Translations under genes and position numbers: made by a program | Notes under the pieces: generated by a model | The model's database searches: none | Told to the model about the DNA's origin: nothing | Seen by the model: only the letters and a program-made list of their open reading frames with translations | NCBI GenBank assembly: GCA_022605955.1 | Contig: JAKCOZ010000085.1 | Location: 1,240,001 to 1,304,000, forward strand | Reading direction: 5' to 3' | Length of the DNA stretch: 64,000 nt | Source: Rallus limicola | Lineage: Eukaryota; Chordata; Aves; Gruiformes; Rallidae | Shown: one piece after another, positions 14,433-25,600 of the stretch | How the letters are laid out: each line of letters begins with the position of its first letter | Position numbering within the stretch: the first letter of the stretch is position 1

Positions 14433-15500
14433 TTGCTTCATGGCTACACTTCAGCAACTAGAATTCTTTTCACAAGAACTCAGCTCGGGCCCTCTGACCA
14501 GGGGCAGAGCCCCATTTCCTTCCAGGTGCTGGCCTGCCTGATGCGAGCGGCTCCCAGCACACAGCTCCACTGGCCCAGGCCTGTGGCTGGCACCCACAGA
14601 CAGGCCCACGCATCTGGAAGCACCCTGGCTCCAGAGCAAACCCAGAGAAGCTCCCCTCCTGTCCCTTCCCCTTCCCCGGCCCTGCCCCCAGCCCTGCCCA
14701 GGCCCAGACCCACGAGCAGACCCAGGGCTGGCAGAGCTGTGCACACACCCAGCACTGCTCCAGGGGAAATGGAGTCTCACCAAGGCCCTTGTCCCTGCAC
14801 AGGCCCATCCATCGCCCCGGCCCCCTGAGGAGCAGCACGCAGCTCTGCCCAGAGGCCCAGGCTGCCCCTGCCCGCCCGCAACCTGACACCCCATTGGCCA
14901 CAGCTGAGCCAATCGGCAGCGCTGGGCCCCTGTCAATCCCAGCCCCCGGGCCCGGGCTTGGGGGCTTCAGGCCCCCCTCCCCTTGGTCAGATCCCCTTTC
15001 TTCAGGTAGCTCATCTAAACCAACAGCAGCATTTAGTGAACCCTGTTTGGCAGCTCATGCTATGATTTCTGTTCTGCAGCATTCCTACAGGAAGAATGGG
15101 AAGTCTGCAATGTCTCTCCCTGCTTCCCACCTCCCCAAGCCACCCGCATCGTGGCACGGGGAGGGACAGGGAACGGGGGAATGGGGGTTTCGGTCAGTTC
15201 CTCCCCAGATGTTCTCCTTCTTAGCTGGCAGAGGGCCGGGGGGGCATTCCTCACACTCTCCCCATTCTCCCGTGTGGGGTCCTGCCCACAGGAGACAGTC
15301 CTCCTTTCCCACAGGGCTTCAGCTCTTCCCCAGCTGCCCCAGCATGGGTCACTGCTGTGGGGTGCAGTGCTAAAATCACAGCATGTTTACCAGGCCCAGA
15401 CTGCTCCAGCCTGCGCCTCCAGGGACTCACAGCTCCTCACATCTTCTCACTCCCTTCCCTGGGGGCAATAAGCAGTTGTTTGCAGGATTTTTTCACCTAA
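14433..15500. other. GC-rich block, no recognised gene
   Basis: Composition changes abruptly to proline/serine-rich open frames on both strands, which is what GC-rich DNA without stops produces. I find no conserved protein or convincing exon. It contains a CCAAT-box pair (14893-14913). Confidence 0.5.
14893..14913. promoter_or_regulatory. paired CCAAT boxes (ATTGG and CCAAT)
   Basis: ATTGG at 14893-14897 and CCAAT at 14909-14913 lie about 16 bp apart in GC-rich DNA, a spacing and pairing typical of NF-Y-bound promoters. No transcript start can be assigned, and no gene next to it was recognised. Confidence 0.35.
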
Positions 15501-17135
15501 ATGCAATTCCCAGGCGCGCTGTGACCAACGCTGATGGGCTCAGCCTTGGTCAGCAATGACTCCGGTTTTGAGCCGACTGGTGTTTGCTCTGCCGGACCTG
15601 CACAGAGCTTCTGGCTGTTTCTTCCAGCAGCCCCCCCTGCAGCCCCCCTCCTCCGCCTGAACCCAGCCACACAAAGCTGCAACAGCAAGCAAGAAGCACT
15701 ATAACAAACAGAGGTACTTTCACAAGCAAATTTCACGGCGATTCAACAATCCCTGCTGCTTTCCAAACAAAAAGTACTTGGTCATAAGAGCTCCCATCAG
15801 AACCCGTCTGTTGGAGCTTCACGGTGACAGAAAGCCACCCTGGGGGAGCTGTTGCATACACTGGAAATGACATCTTTTGGGGAGACACGCACAGCACAAG
15901 CCCTGCTGAACACTTACATCTGGCACCTCTATCTCCCAGTCTTGTGAAAACCTCCACACTGTTTCCCAAATGAAACAGTCCTCCAGAACACTGTGTTCCC
16001 CAATCCCAGCGCCAAAGCAAAGCAGACAATTACCAAGACCCCTCCTCCTCCAAGAGTAAGAGAACTCGGATCCTTTTTGGGAATGACGGGCTGCTGTCGG
16101 CTGTGAATTTACCATTATGGAATAACAGTAAAGCCTCTTTAGGAACTCCTGAAAAATAATCCTGACCAACTGGTGTGGGCAAAAGCAGCCCAGAAATTTT
16201 TTGATACACTTCAGAAGGAACTGATGAGAGCTCCAGCCTCGGGGCTGCCGGGCCTGACCAAACCCTTTAGGCTCTTTTTGCATGAGAAACCAGAAGCCCT
16301 GGCAGCTCCACGGTTGGGACCTTAGAGAAGAGCAGTGGCATACTTCTCTGAACAGCTGGATAAAGGCAGCAGGGGATGGCCAGCGTGTTTGCGAGCAGGA
16401 GCTGCCGGAATACTTCATGCTGGAGCAGCCCTGAAATTCCCTTTAGGCCAGAAGGGGACAGGAATGGTCTCTCAGACTGCGTCTGCTGCTCTGGAACAGA
16501 AGGGGGTTCATCGGCTTTCCCCACCCAGATTTCTGACACGCCCAGCTGTTCTCCTGGAGTCTGACGAGGTTGTGATTGAAGCAACTAACATTGGGAATCC
16601 AGCCTCCTTCCTCAGTGAAGCTACAACTGAACCACTGACACATGGTTGCTTGCAGACTATAGAAGCTGTGCTCACTTTAATGTGAACCATACAGCTCGAA
16701 CTTGGAGGTTGTGTTTCGACCCATGGAAAGGAAAAGCTTCTTGTCAAAAGACTTCCACACCAAGTGGGTGTCCACTCCCTGTCATTCAGGGATTAAGGAG
16801 AGATTTTTCATTTGACTCCACTCCTAAGCCATCATGGTGCTATGTGGAGATGGAAGGGCGTGAAAAGTATCACCACATAAACGGAGCGGAACACGTACCT
16901 CAGGAAATTGTCTTACTGAGGGTTGTTCTAGGCAAGATGCTTCTCTGAAGTTTTTAGCCCCCTCACCAGCTGTTGCTCCAGGCAGGCTGGAGCATTGATA
17001 CAGTGACAGAGTACTAAAAGCTTCAGTTCTGAGATTGTTCCTTCTAAACAAGCTTGACAACCAAGCAAAGTGATGGCAAAGTCTGTTTTCTGCACTGAGC
17101 GTGTGCAGAAACAAAAGGTTTATTCTTAGTGTCAT
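15501..17135. other. mixed-composition stretch, gene not recognised
   Basis: Open frames exist on both strands, the longest on the minus strand at 15819-16418 (199 aa, cysteine-rich). None carries a motif I can name, and I found no ordered splice pairs that would make a known protein. It may hold exons of a lineage-specific gene or a decayed one. Confidence 0.4.
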
Positions 17136-17682
17136 TAATTATTAACAAGAATACTTGTATACTTGAGATCATTAATATAAATATACTTTACTTGTGGGTA
17201 TTATGACAATACATTATTGTCATAGTACCCACACCCCCCTACACACACACTGGGAGGACTGGAGGGGCAACTGGGAGCCACTGGGAGGGGCAACTGGGAG
17301 CACTGGGGGGGCACTGGGGGAGGCAACTGGCAATACTGGGGGGGTACTGGGAGCACTGGTGAGCACAGCGTTGGGGGAGGCTTCTGGGAGAGGTTGAGGG
17401 GGGTGGAGGGTGTCCCTGTGGAAAATGGGAGGACGTGGAGGTCCTTCTGGGGGGGTGCCCCTCTGGGAGGGGGTTGAGGGGGACTCTGGGTGGACCTGGG
17501 GAAAATGGGGGGACCCTGGTGGTCCTTCTGGGGGGAGTGGGGAGGATGGGGGGGGCAAGGATGGATGGGGGGGGCATCCTGAAAGAATGGGGGGGGCGGT
17601 TCAGGCTTGGGGGGTGGAAATGGGGGGGGGGGGGGGAGGGGGAGTGTGTGTCTGGGGGACCATGGCTGTGCTTCCCCCCCAG

Positions 17683-18020
17683 CCCCCGAGGGATGAGCTG
17701 CTGTTCGAAGAGCAGAAGGTTTTTGGGGGGAGCCCCGGGCCTGGCACCGTCCTGCAGATACCGGGGGGTGGGACCCCCAAATCCCAGGGGGGTGTCTGTG
17801 TCATGTGCCCCACCCCAGACCTGCCCATGCTGGGGGGGCTGCACCTGACCGTGACCTGGTCCCTCTGTTCCCTCCCCCAGACACCCCCTCCCATCCCTAG
17901 ACATGCTGGGGGGGCTGTATCTGACCGTGCCCCACTCCCTGTGTCCGTCTCCCCACCCAGGCCTCCCCCTGGGACCTGGCCATGCTGGCCCCGTACATCC
18001 CCATGGATGCCCCCCCCCAC
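17683..18020 (+). CDS. HIF-alpha-like exons with LxxLAP oxygen-degron, copy A
   Basis: Two exon-like pieces. The first starts at 17683 after a CCCCCCCAG acceptor and encodes RDELLFEEQKVFGGSPGPG. The second starts at 17961 after CCCCACCCAG and encodes WDLAMLAPYIPMDAP. The string MLAPYIPMD is the core of the C-terminal oxygen-dependent degradation motif of HIF-1alpha and HIF-2alpha, where the proline of LxxLAP is hydroxylated by PHD enzymes and then bound by VHL. Both leucines and the proline of LxxLAP are present. The acidic residues that normally follow (MDDD or MDGED) are replaced by MDAPP and the frame soon ends. No bHLH, PAS or transactivation exon is in the window. This could be part of a HIF3A-like gene, a fragment, or a chance resemblance; the second copy at 38281-38480 argues against chance. 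Confidence 0.45.
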
Positions 18021-18069
18021 CCTCCCCATAATGGGGCAGGGGGGGTTAAACTGATAATGGGGGAGGGGG

Positions 18070-18591
18070 TGTGAGAAACTATGGGCTAGGGTATTGTTTA
18101 TTCAATGTAGAGGTTGCCAGACACCACTTGTGTAAGAGATTTATGTTAAGCTCAATGTATGCAAACAGCTACCAGACATCCCTTGTGTAAGATAAGATAA
18201 CCCAATCGCTTACACAAACGAAACCAGATAACCTTGTATAAGACAACAATCAGATGTCCAGGAACCAACAGAAACAGAACAAACAACCCCATATAAGGAC
18301 ATACGAGTGATGGGACAAAGGAGGAAGACTTCTTACTTTGACCTCAACGACCACCAAGAGGCAGAAAACGACCCCCCCTAACAACAACTGAAGCGTGCGC
18401 AGAGTACCGCCCCTACTTCATGAACACGGCAGTAAAGATGTATAAAAAGGGACGGTTTGAGCTGCTCAGCACGGCAGTTGGCGGAGCATAGACCCCCCTG
18501 CCGTCCAGCGCTGTCTTTGCTCATATTCTACTTGCTATAATTAATAAAATTTTAATTGGATTATGATCCATTGTGGTCTCAATTTATAACA
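18070..18591 (+). mobile_element. solo LTR of an endogenous retrovirus
   Basis: A 522-bp element starts TGTGAGAAAC and ends TTATAACA. It has a TATA box (TATAAAA, 18441-18447) and a polyadenylation signal (AATAAA, 18543-18548) in the right order, and is flanked by GGGGG on both sides (18065-18069 and 18592-18596), a plausible 5-bp target duplication although the site is G-rich. The paralogous unit near 38490-38520 lacks it, which gives an empty site. No internal retroviral sequence remains. It is unlike the LTR at 55379. Confidence 0.85.
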
Positions 18592-18839
18592 GGGGGAAAT
18601 AATGAGGGGGTCAATAATGAAGGAGCTCCCCCAACATCACAAACAGGTGGGTCCTGTAGCCGTGGTGCCCGAGGCCTCCTCCTTCTCCAGCACAGGGGCA
18701 GACCTGGGGCAGAGAGGCAGTGTGGGAACAAGGGGAGCCCCAGCTGCTCCCAGAGCGGCAGGCAGCAGCCCAGAGCAGGGCAGGGGCTCTGGGGCACAGG
18801 GAAGGGGAGCTGGGGCTGCCTGGAGCCGGAGCTCGGTAC

Positions 18840-20538
18840 CTGCGGCAAGCTGGAGGTGGTGAGGAAACGGGTCAGCCTGGCGATGCGTGCTGTGGCCCTC
18901 TCCTGCACCACTGCCGGCTGGGAACAGGTGAAGGGCAGCAGGAGCTGGGAGGAGAAAAGCTGCTGGTGTGCCAGGGAAGTGGGGTGGCACAGCACGGCAC
19001 AGCAGGCTTGCTCTAGGACAGTGCCTGGGATGGGGCACGGGTCCTCCTTGCCCCTCGCAGCAACCTGCTGAGGCCAGGCAGGTCCCTGCATCCCACTGCT
19101 GCTGGTGCCTCTGCTGCCTCCCGCTCACTAACCCCCCAAAAACATCCCTCTGCCCCCCACCCTAGGGCCCCAACGCTCTGCAGTAACAACCCCTGGGAAC
19201 CTGCAGTGGGAGCTCTGGGACACAGCCCCTGGTGAAGTCAGAGACCCCCAGGGCTGGGGTCTCCTTGCCAGACAGGCGGGTCCATCGGGGAGGGAATGTT
19301 AGGGGCAGGCTGGGGGTGCTGGGGGGGGGGGGCACCACTCAAGCTGGGAGTCACTGCCCATGGGGACCCTGTGCCAGACCTCCAAAATGTTCTGCAGCTC
19401 CAGGAGATCAAGGGTGCCATCTCTGTGGACCAGTGCCTGCAGCATCCCGTCCATGGCAGCCAGGGTCTGTGAGGGGATACAGAGTCTCAGGGGTGGCTCA
19501 GGAAGCCGGGGGGAGGTGGCCGTGGCCATGCAGTGCCCAGGAAGGGGCCTCCCTCCCACCGTGCTTCACCTCAGCACGTACCTGGGAGCAGAGGTCAGCT
19601 GTGGGGCCCTGGGTGTCCTTCTGCGCAGGCAGGTGGAAGGCGCTGCAGAAGCAGGTGTGCAGGAGGCTGCTCTTCTCCTGCAGCAGCAGCCCCGCTCTGC
19701 TGTGGGGACAGAGAGGTGCTCTTCAGACCCAGCAAGGAGCAGGCAGAGCTCAGGGCTGGAGACCTGGCCACACTGCCAGGGACATCTCAACCCCCGTGAC
19801 GCTGACACCGGCCTTTCGGGGGAAAACCCCGCGGAACCCCCTGCCCTGCTCTCTGCCTTCCGCTTGCCCTCGGGCCTGGAGATGCCCCCCACCCAGGAGC
19901 AGTGCCATCAGGGCCACCCGGCACCGCGGAGGCCACGCTGGGGCTTGGGGCAGGTACCTGATGGCGGCGATGGCCAGCATGGCTCGCTGCCGCACCATGG
20001 TGCCCAGGCGGTCAGCAGGCTCCTCTTGCAGCAGCACCTGGGGAGCACGGCAGGGTGGGACGGGTTGGCACCCTGGAACAGCTCTCTCCCCGCCCCAGAC
20101 AAGCCCCCTTCTGCCCCCAGGGCTGTGTCCCTGCCCCTGCCCCAGCCTGGCTGGCTGTCCCCTCACCTTGATGGCCTCCAACACCTCCTCCACAGGGAAG
20201 CACGCTTGGTGGCCCGCAGTGGAGTCCGTCCTGGTGATGCCGCAGATGGTGCAGACAGAGGCCAGAAAGCTCAGGTTCTGGTTTCTTTTCTGCCAGCCAG
20301 GGAGGGGACAGACGGACAGACAGGGTCAGGAGAGAGACAGTGTGTGCAGGGCTGCCCAGCACAGCCCCCGTAAGCCTCTCAGCACAGGATGGGGACAGAC
20401 AGACCAGCTGGAAGCCAGCTAGATGCAGCCTTGGAGAAGTGGCCACAGATACCTCTGGTCTGCTCCTGAGGAAGGCCTGGATGTTTTCCAGGGCTTTCAT
20501 TTCCTCCCTGGACATGGCCATGCAGGAGCAGCCCAAAT
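18840..20538 (-). pseudogene. MROH-family gene, truncated second copy (exons 2-7)
   Basis: Six exons match exons 2-7 of the long MROH gene in order, length and phase: 20453-20538, 20167-20289, 19958-20037 (80 nt, identical to its partner), 19582-19699, 19380-19466 and 18840-18944 (105 nt, identical). Peptides include MALENIQAF-like ALENIQAFLRSR, VLLQEEPADRLG and VVQERATARIARLTRF, typical of HEAT-repeat helices in maestro heat-like proteins. No frameshift or stop is seen within these exons. An exon 8 start may lie near 18715 (CTGCCCCAG acceptor), but its conserved core is absent and the homology stops at about 18640, where the HIF-like duplicated unit begins. No first exon was found. The copy cannot make a full protein from this window, so I call it a truncated copy. 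Confidence 0.8.
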
Positions 20539-20689
20539 CTGGCCAAGAGAGAGCAGTCAGGGCTGGGGGCAGGTGGGGCAACCCAAGCCCTTTTCCCCAG
20601 CTCCCGGGGATGTCAGCAGCCCAGTTTCAAGGCTGGGTCACTGGTTTCCCCTTTGAGCCCCAGGGATGAGGGTGCAATGCTGGGGAGCA

Positions 20690-20960
20690 GCACAGGGAGG
20701 AGACCCCGGCGTGCCTGGGTGAGGGATGTGCTGGCACTGCGGGGACTGGGGGATACTGGGGGGGGACTGGGAGGGGACCGTGGTGGGCATTGGAGGGACA
20801 CTGGGGGCTGGGGGGGGACTGGGGCGTCTGGGATGGGACACTGGGGACACAGGGCACAGTGGTGGACACATGGGGACATGGGGTATGTGGTGGGACCTGG
20901 GATGACACTGGGACATGGGAGGACTTGGGGGACACTGGGGGGACACAGGGGGAGCAGTGT
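20690..20960 (+). repeat. G-rich minisatellite (GGGACACTGG type)
   Basis: Imperfect tandem units of GGACACTGGG and GGGGACTGGG. It lies just beside an FXYD-like exon. The matching minisatellite at 33310-33600 is the reverse complement although the neighbouring exons are in the same orientation. Confidence 0.8.
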
Positions 20961-20996
20961 CCCTCCAGTGTCCCCCCAGTCCCTCCCTGTCCCCAC

Positions 20997-21370
20997 CTGG
21001 CTTTGCTCTGGCACTTGCACTTCCTGCCTGGCAGAGGGACATGAGAGGGGATGTGTCACCACCCTGTCAATCCACCCGGGTGACACCGAGCCCAAGTGGC
21101 ACCCTGGGCACCCACAGGTGATACCAGGACCCCCCCAGTGACACAAGGACCCAGAGTGACACAGGGACCTCTCAGGTGACATCCCAAGTGACACAGGGAC
21201 ACCCCCCGATCACCCCCAAGTGACACAGGTGACCCCCAGGTGACACAATGACCTTCCCAGTGGCTGTCCCCCTCCCAGTGTCTTTCACTCAGGACAATGA
21301 CACCGATGACACCCAGGATGGCAGCCACCATCAGCCCGGCCACACCCAGGTGGTGGGGGATGACAGCAGT
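20997..21370 (-). CDS. FXYD-like single-pass membrane regulator exons, copy A
   Basis: Two exons. The membrane exon (end at 21289, donor GTGAAA; its 5' end is not fixed, taken as about 21370) encodes HHLGVAGLMVAAILGVIGVI then VL. The next exon, 20997-21027 (31 nt, acceptor TCTGCCAG, donor GTGGGG), joins in phase to give SRKCKCQSKAR. The pattern GxxGLxxAxxLxxxGxxxxLSRKCKC is the transmembrane signature of FXYD proteins, which modulate the Na,K-ATPase. The FXYD motif itself should lie just upstream but I cannot see it, and no AG acceptor is obvious near the membrane segment. It lies 0.4 kb downstream of TMEM145-like exons on the same strand. It may be a fragment or part of a chimeric transcript. 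Confidence 0.6.
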
Positions 21371-21785
21371 GTCCCCAGGGGGGGGTGACAGGGGTGGGTG
21401 TCCCCAGACTGGCCCCCCAATCCCCCTGATCTTCCCCATGCCTCCCTTAGCCACCCCTGCCTCAGTTTACCCACCCCCGCCTTGGCCTACTCCCCCACAC
21501 CCCCAAAACTCCACACCCCATCCCCCCATCCCAGCCCCCATTCCTACCTTACCCACCCCTCCCTCAGTTTACCCCCAGTCCTGCCTCAGTTTACCCCCCC
21601 ACCTTGGGGTACACCCCCACCCCTCAATAACCCCCCCCACTGCCTTACTCACCCCTGCCTCAATTTACACTCACCCACCTTGCAGTACCCCCCCACACTG
21701 CCTCGGGGACCCCTCCCCCACCTCGGGGTACCCCCCCCAGTAACCCCCCAACCTCCCCCTAATAGCCCCTCCCCACCCTGCCCAC
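21371..21785. other. C-rich spacer between FXYD-like and TMEM145-like exons
   Basis: A C-rich tract with repeated ACCCCTGCCTCA(G)TTTACCC words, intronic in character. The same words recur near 21930-22000 and 22400-22450. No coding signal. Confidence 0.6.
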
Positions 21786-22409
<624 letters not shown>

Positions 22410-22645
22410 TTACCCACACCCCTGCCTCGATGTACTCATCCCTGCCTCTGGGTACCCCCCCCCCTCATCCCCTGATGCCACCAGTCCCTTCCAGTAAGGG
22501 GGACGGGGAGGGTACTGGGGGCTGAGGGGGGCAACTGGCACCGCCCCGGGGCTGGGGGCACGGGACGGGCAGACACCCGCCGGCACCGCGCCGGGGCAAC
22601 TTTCCAGGGGAGGCAACTGGGTGAGGCCAACCTGGGTGGGAGCAC

Positions 22646-25600
22646 TCATCTGCAGCACCAAAGCCATGGCCTTGGCAGCCGTGAGCTCCGCCGTGGCTGG
22701 GCAGGTCTTGACTCCGGCCTTTGGGCAATGAGGAGCCTCTGCTTGGCCAAGGAGGAGACCATAGGACTGCAGTCTGTCTCCGCTCTTTGCAGGGCTGTGG
22801 GGACAAAGTGGCATAGTGAGGTGACAGCCCTGTGTCCCCTCCAGGCAGGGCACGTTGCCCCCCCAGGGGGAGGAGGGGAGCCAGGAGGCAGGTGGCTCAG
22901 CTGGAAGCTGCTGGTAAGGAATGACTCCCCCAGAAACAGCCCCCTCCCCAGAGAGGTGCTGGGAGCACAGCCCCCCTCATCCAGGCTGAGGGAGGTGTCC
23001 ATGGCAGCCACCTTCCTCTTCCTCACTGCCCTCACTCACCCTCTATGATCTCCTCCTTCTTCTCAGGCTCAGCCACGTGCTCTGAAAGGAGCCCTGTGGG
23101 GACAGACAGAGGTTGTCAGGGACCCTGACGCCCGTCAGTGACCCTGCACCCTGACAGGGACCCTGCCCCCCAGCCCGCACAGCTCCCCGGCTGACCCTGG
23201 GGTGCAGCAGCAGGGAGGGGACAGAGGAGCCTCCCTCCAGCCCCAACTGTGCAACCAGGGCGGGGAGCAGGGGAAGGAGCATCCCACAGGTCCTGTGCTG
23301 GGGATCAGGGACCCCGGACAGGAAGGGACCCCGGGCTCGTGGCTCACCAATGAACCTGACGGCCTCGCAGCGCAGGGGCTCCTGTGGGCTGTGCAGGTAG
23401 GGCAGGCTCTGCTGCAGGTAGAGGTCGGCCCTGCTCCTCTGCCTGGACAGCTGGGGAGAGGAGAAGAGCACAGGCTGGGCACAGAGCTGCCCCCCAGTCA
23501 GGCCACCTCCTGCTGAGGGCCCTGGGGACACGAGGGGCCATCCCAGCACCAGGCTCCCCTTTGGGAGCACGGGGCTGAGGGCAGCCTGCAGCAGAGCCCT
23601 CCGTGTCCTGGTGCCGCTGGGCACAGGGCAGGGCTGGCCCAGGGCAGATCCCGGGGCGCTGGGGCTGTGCTTACCAGGCACTCTCTGATCAAGCAGCCAT
23701 GCCTGGGCTGCTCCAGCTGCTTCAGCTGCCTCCACTTCAGGAACCAGCCGGCAGTGTGCAGGGCGTCCAGGGAGGCCTGGGGAGCAGCAGAGATGTCACC
23801 ACCACCGCCGGCCAGGGACACAGGACCCCGTGTCCCCCCTCCTGGCCGGGCTCAGGGCCCGTCCCAGCCCATGCAGGGCAGAGGCACCAGCTGAGGAGCA
23901 ATGCTGCAGCCCGGTGCAGCCCCGCGGGGGAAGAGGGGGGAGACCGCCCTCTCTGCCTGGAAGCCCGGCAGCACTCCAGCGCTTGGGTCTTGGTGGCCCC
24001 AGGCTGCTGCAGAGCAGTGCCTGAGTCCCTGGGGCTGCAGGAAGCCCAGGCAGGGGCTGTGCGGAGGCAGCTGCGCGGGAAAGGGACCCACCTCCCCACC
24101 CAGCAGGGCAGCAGGAGCACAAAGGCACCAGTGGGCAGGGAGGGGGCTCTGCCTGCTCCATGGGACTGGGCAAGCACCTCGCAGTGACACGCCTTCGAAA
24201 GGCTCCAGGCAGGCATTGTCCTGCCCAAAGGAGCGCTCAGGTCGAGAATCTCACCTGGGCCACGCTCTCGTCCTGCTCATGCAGGTGAAAGAGCAGCAGC
24301 AGCAGGCTGTCCCACACCTCCTCCTCCATCGGCCTCTTCTCATCACCCACCACCTGCTCCATCATGGTTCGGAAGACATGGATAGAGAGCTCCCGCACGG
24401 TGCCCAGCTCCTGCGGGAGGAGGGGAGGAAGACCTCAGCCCCCAGCTCATGGCCAGCAAGGGCCTGACCTGGGGATGGACAATCCCTCAAAGGGCTGCGG
24501 GCAGCCCTGCTCCAAAAGCGAGTGAGCTGTGGCACGTAGCAGGTCCACCCAGGGGGCTGGAGGTCAGAGAGGGGAGCCCTGTGAAGGGATGAGGCATGCT
24601 GCCAGGGCAGGGTGCACATCAGGGGGGCTCAGCACACTCGCCACCATCCTGCCACCACCATTTCCCATCTCCAAGCCAGGGTGAGTCCCCATGGGGGTAG
24701 ACAGGGATGGACACATGCAGCCCAGAGCTGCTGGGGGCAGCAGTGAGTGGGGCAGGGGACAAAGCATCCCCCTCAGAGGGCAGGGGTTGTGTCAGGGGGT
24801 GCAAATGGAGGTGCCCGGGGCAGGGGGGAACAGGGCTCTTCCCAGCCTTACGCTGTTGAAGAGCAGACGGAGCTTGCCAGCCAGCGGCAGGGCGGTGGGA
24901 TTGAACACCCTGTACATGAGCATTTCATAGAGCATCTGCAGGGCCGCGGTGCTGATGTCCCCGTCAGCACTGTCCAGGCGCTCCATGACACAGGGCAGCA
25001 GGACGAGGGTTTTCTGTGCCTGGGGGAGACACACACCGACTTGTTGTAAAGCAGCTACTGATGGCTGGGGTGGAAGTGCTCTCTGTGAATGCCAGCCTGC
25101 CCGCTGGCAGAGGGCTGGGCAAGCAAGGGAGCTGGCAGCAGCTGGCACAGCTCCCAAGGCTGGGAAAAGCCCGAGCTGTCCCACTGCCCGCTGCTCCAGC
25201 TGGGGGGCTGCTGTCCCGCCTGTCCCCTGCTCACCATTCTGGGCCGCTGGATGAGGCTGAGCATGCCCCTGAGCACCAGTCTGGACATCCCCGGGCACTG
25301 GCTCCGCAGATACCTGGGGAAGATTTCCAGGGCCCCGTCCAGCTCATCTTTGTCAGCGCAGTCCAGTATCTGAAACACAGGCGGGAGCTGCTGAGGTGGG
25401 TGCTGGCTCCAGCCATCAGCTCAGGGCAAAGGTGCCGGGGAAAAGACCAAGCCCGCATAGAGGCGGCAGGATGGCAGAGAGCCCCCGGGCCTCACGCCAC
25501 ATGCCACTGCTTGCTCCACGGTACCAGCCAGAGCCACCCGCTGCCCCAGCCCCTCTGGCAGCTGAGGGCATGGGAGAGCCGAGCCTTGCAGGGAGCTGGG

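Larger units (their letters stand above)
17140..18640 (+). repeat. HIF-like duplicated unit, copy A
   Basis: This segment is a direct duplicate of 37655-38560. Shared landmarks in order are: an AT-rich start with TACTTGTATACTTGA; TTGTCATA(G/A)TACCCACA; an ACACACACACTGGGAG run; GGGCAACTGGGAGCACTGG minisatellite; an exon with GATGAGCTGCTGTTCGA; an exon with CCATGCTGGCCCC; then a (CAATAATGAGGG)-type tract. Copy A alone carries a solo LTR (18070-18591). Confidence 0.85.

Noticed and set aside
15819..16418. A 199-codon minus-strand frame
   Set aside because: I considered an unrecognised gene, but there is no family motif, no linked exon, and overlapping plus-strand frames are just as open.
16646..16948. 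100-codon plus-strand frame considered as a HYDIN/CFAP-type exon
   Set aside because: The few matching words are too short and no exon boundaries fit.
17222..17250. ACAC-rich runs at 17222, 38770 and 42070 as a possible array
   Set aside because: Simple dinucleotide repeats within duplicated units. There are no CRISPR-like spacers, and this is eukaryotic DNA.
19232..20422. A 396-codon plus-strand frame
   Set aside because: It is the complement of MROH exons and introns in GC-rich DNA; exon phases and family motifs are on the minus strand.
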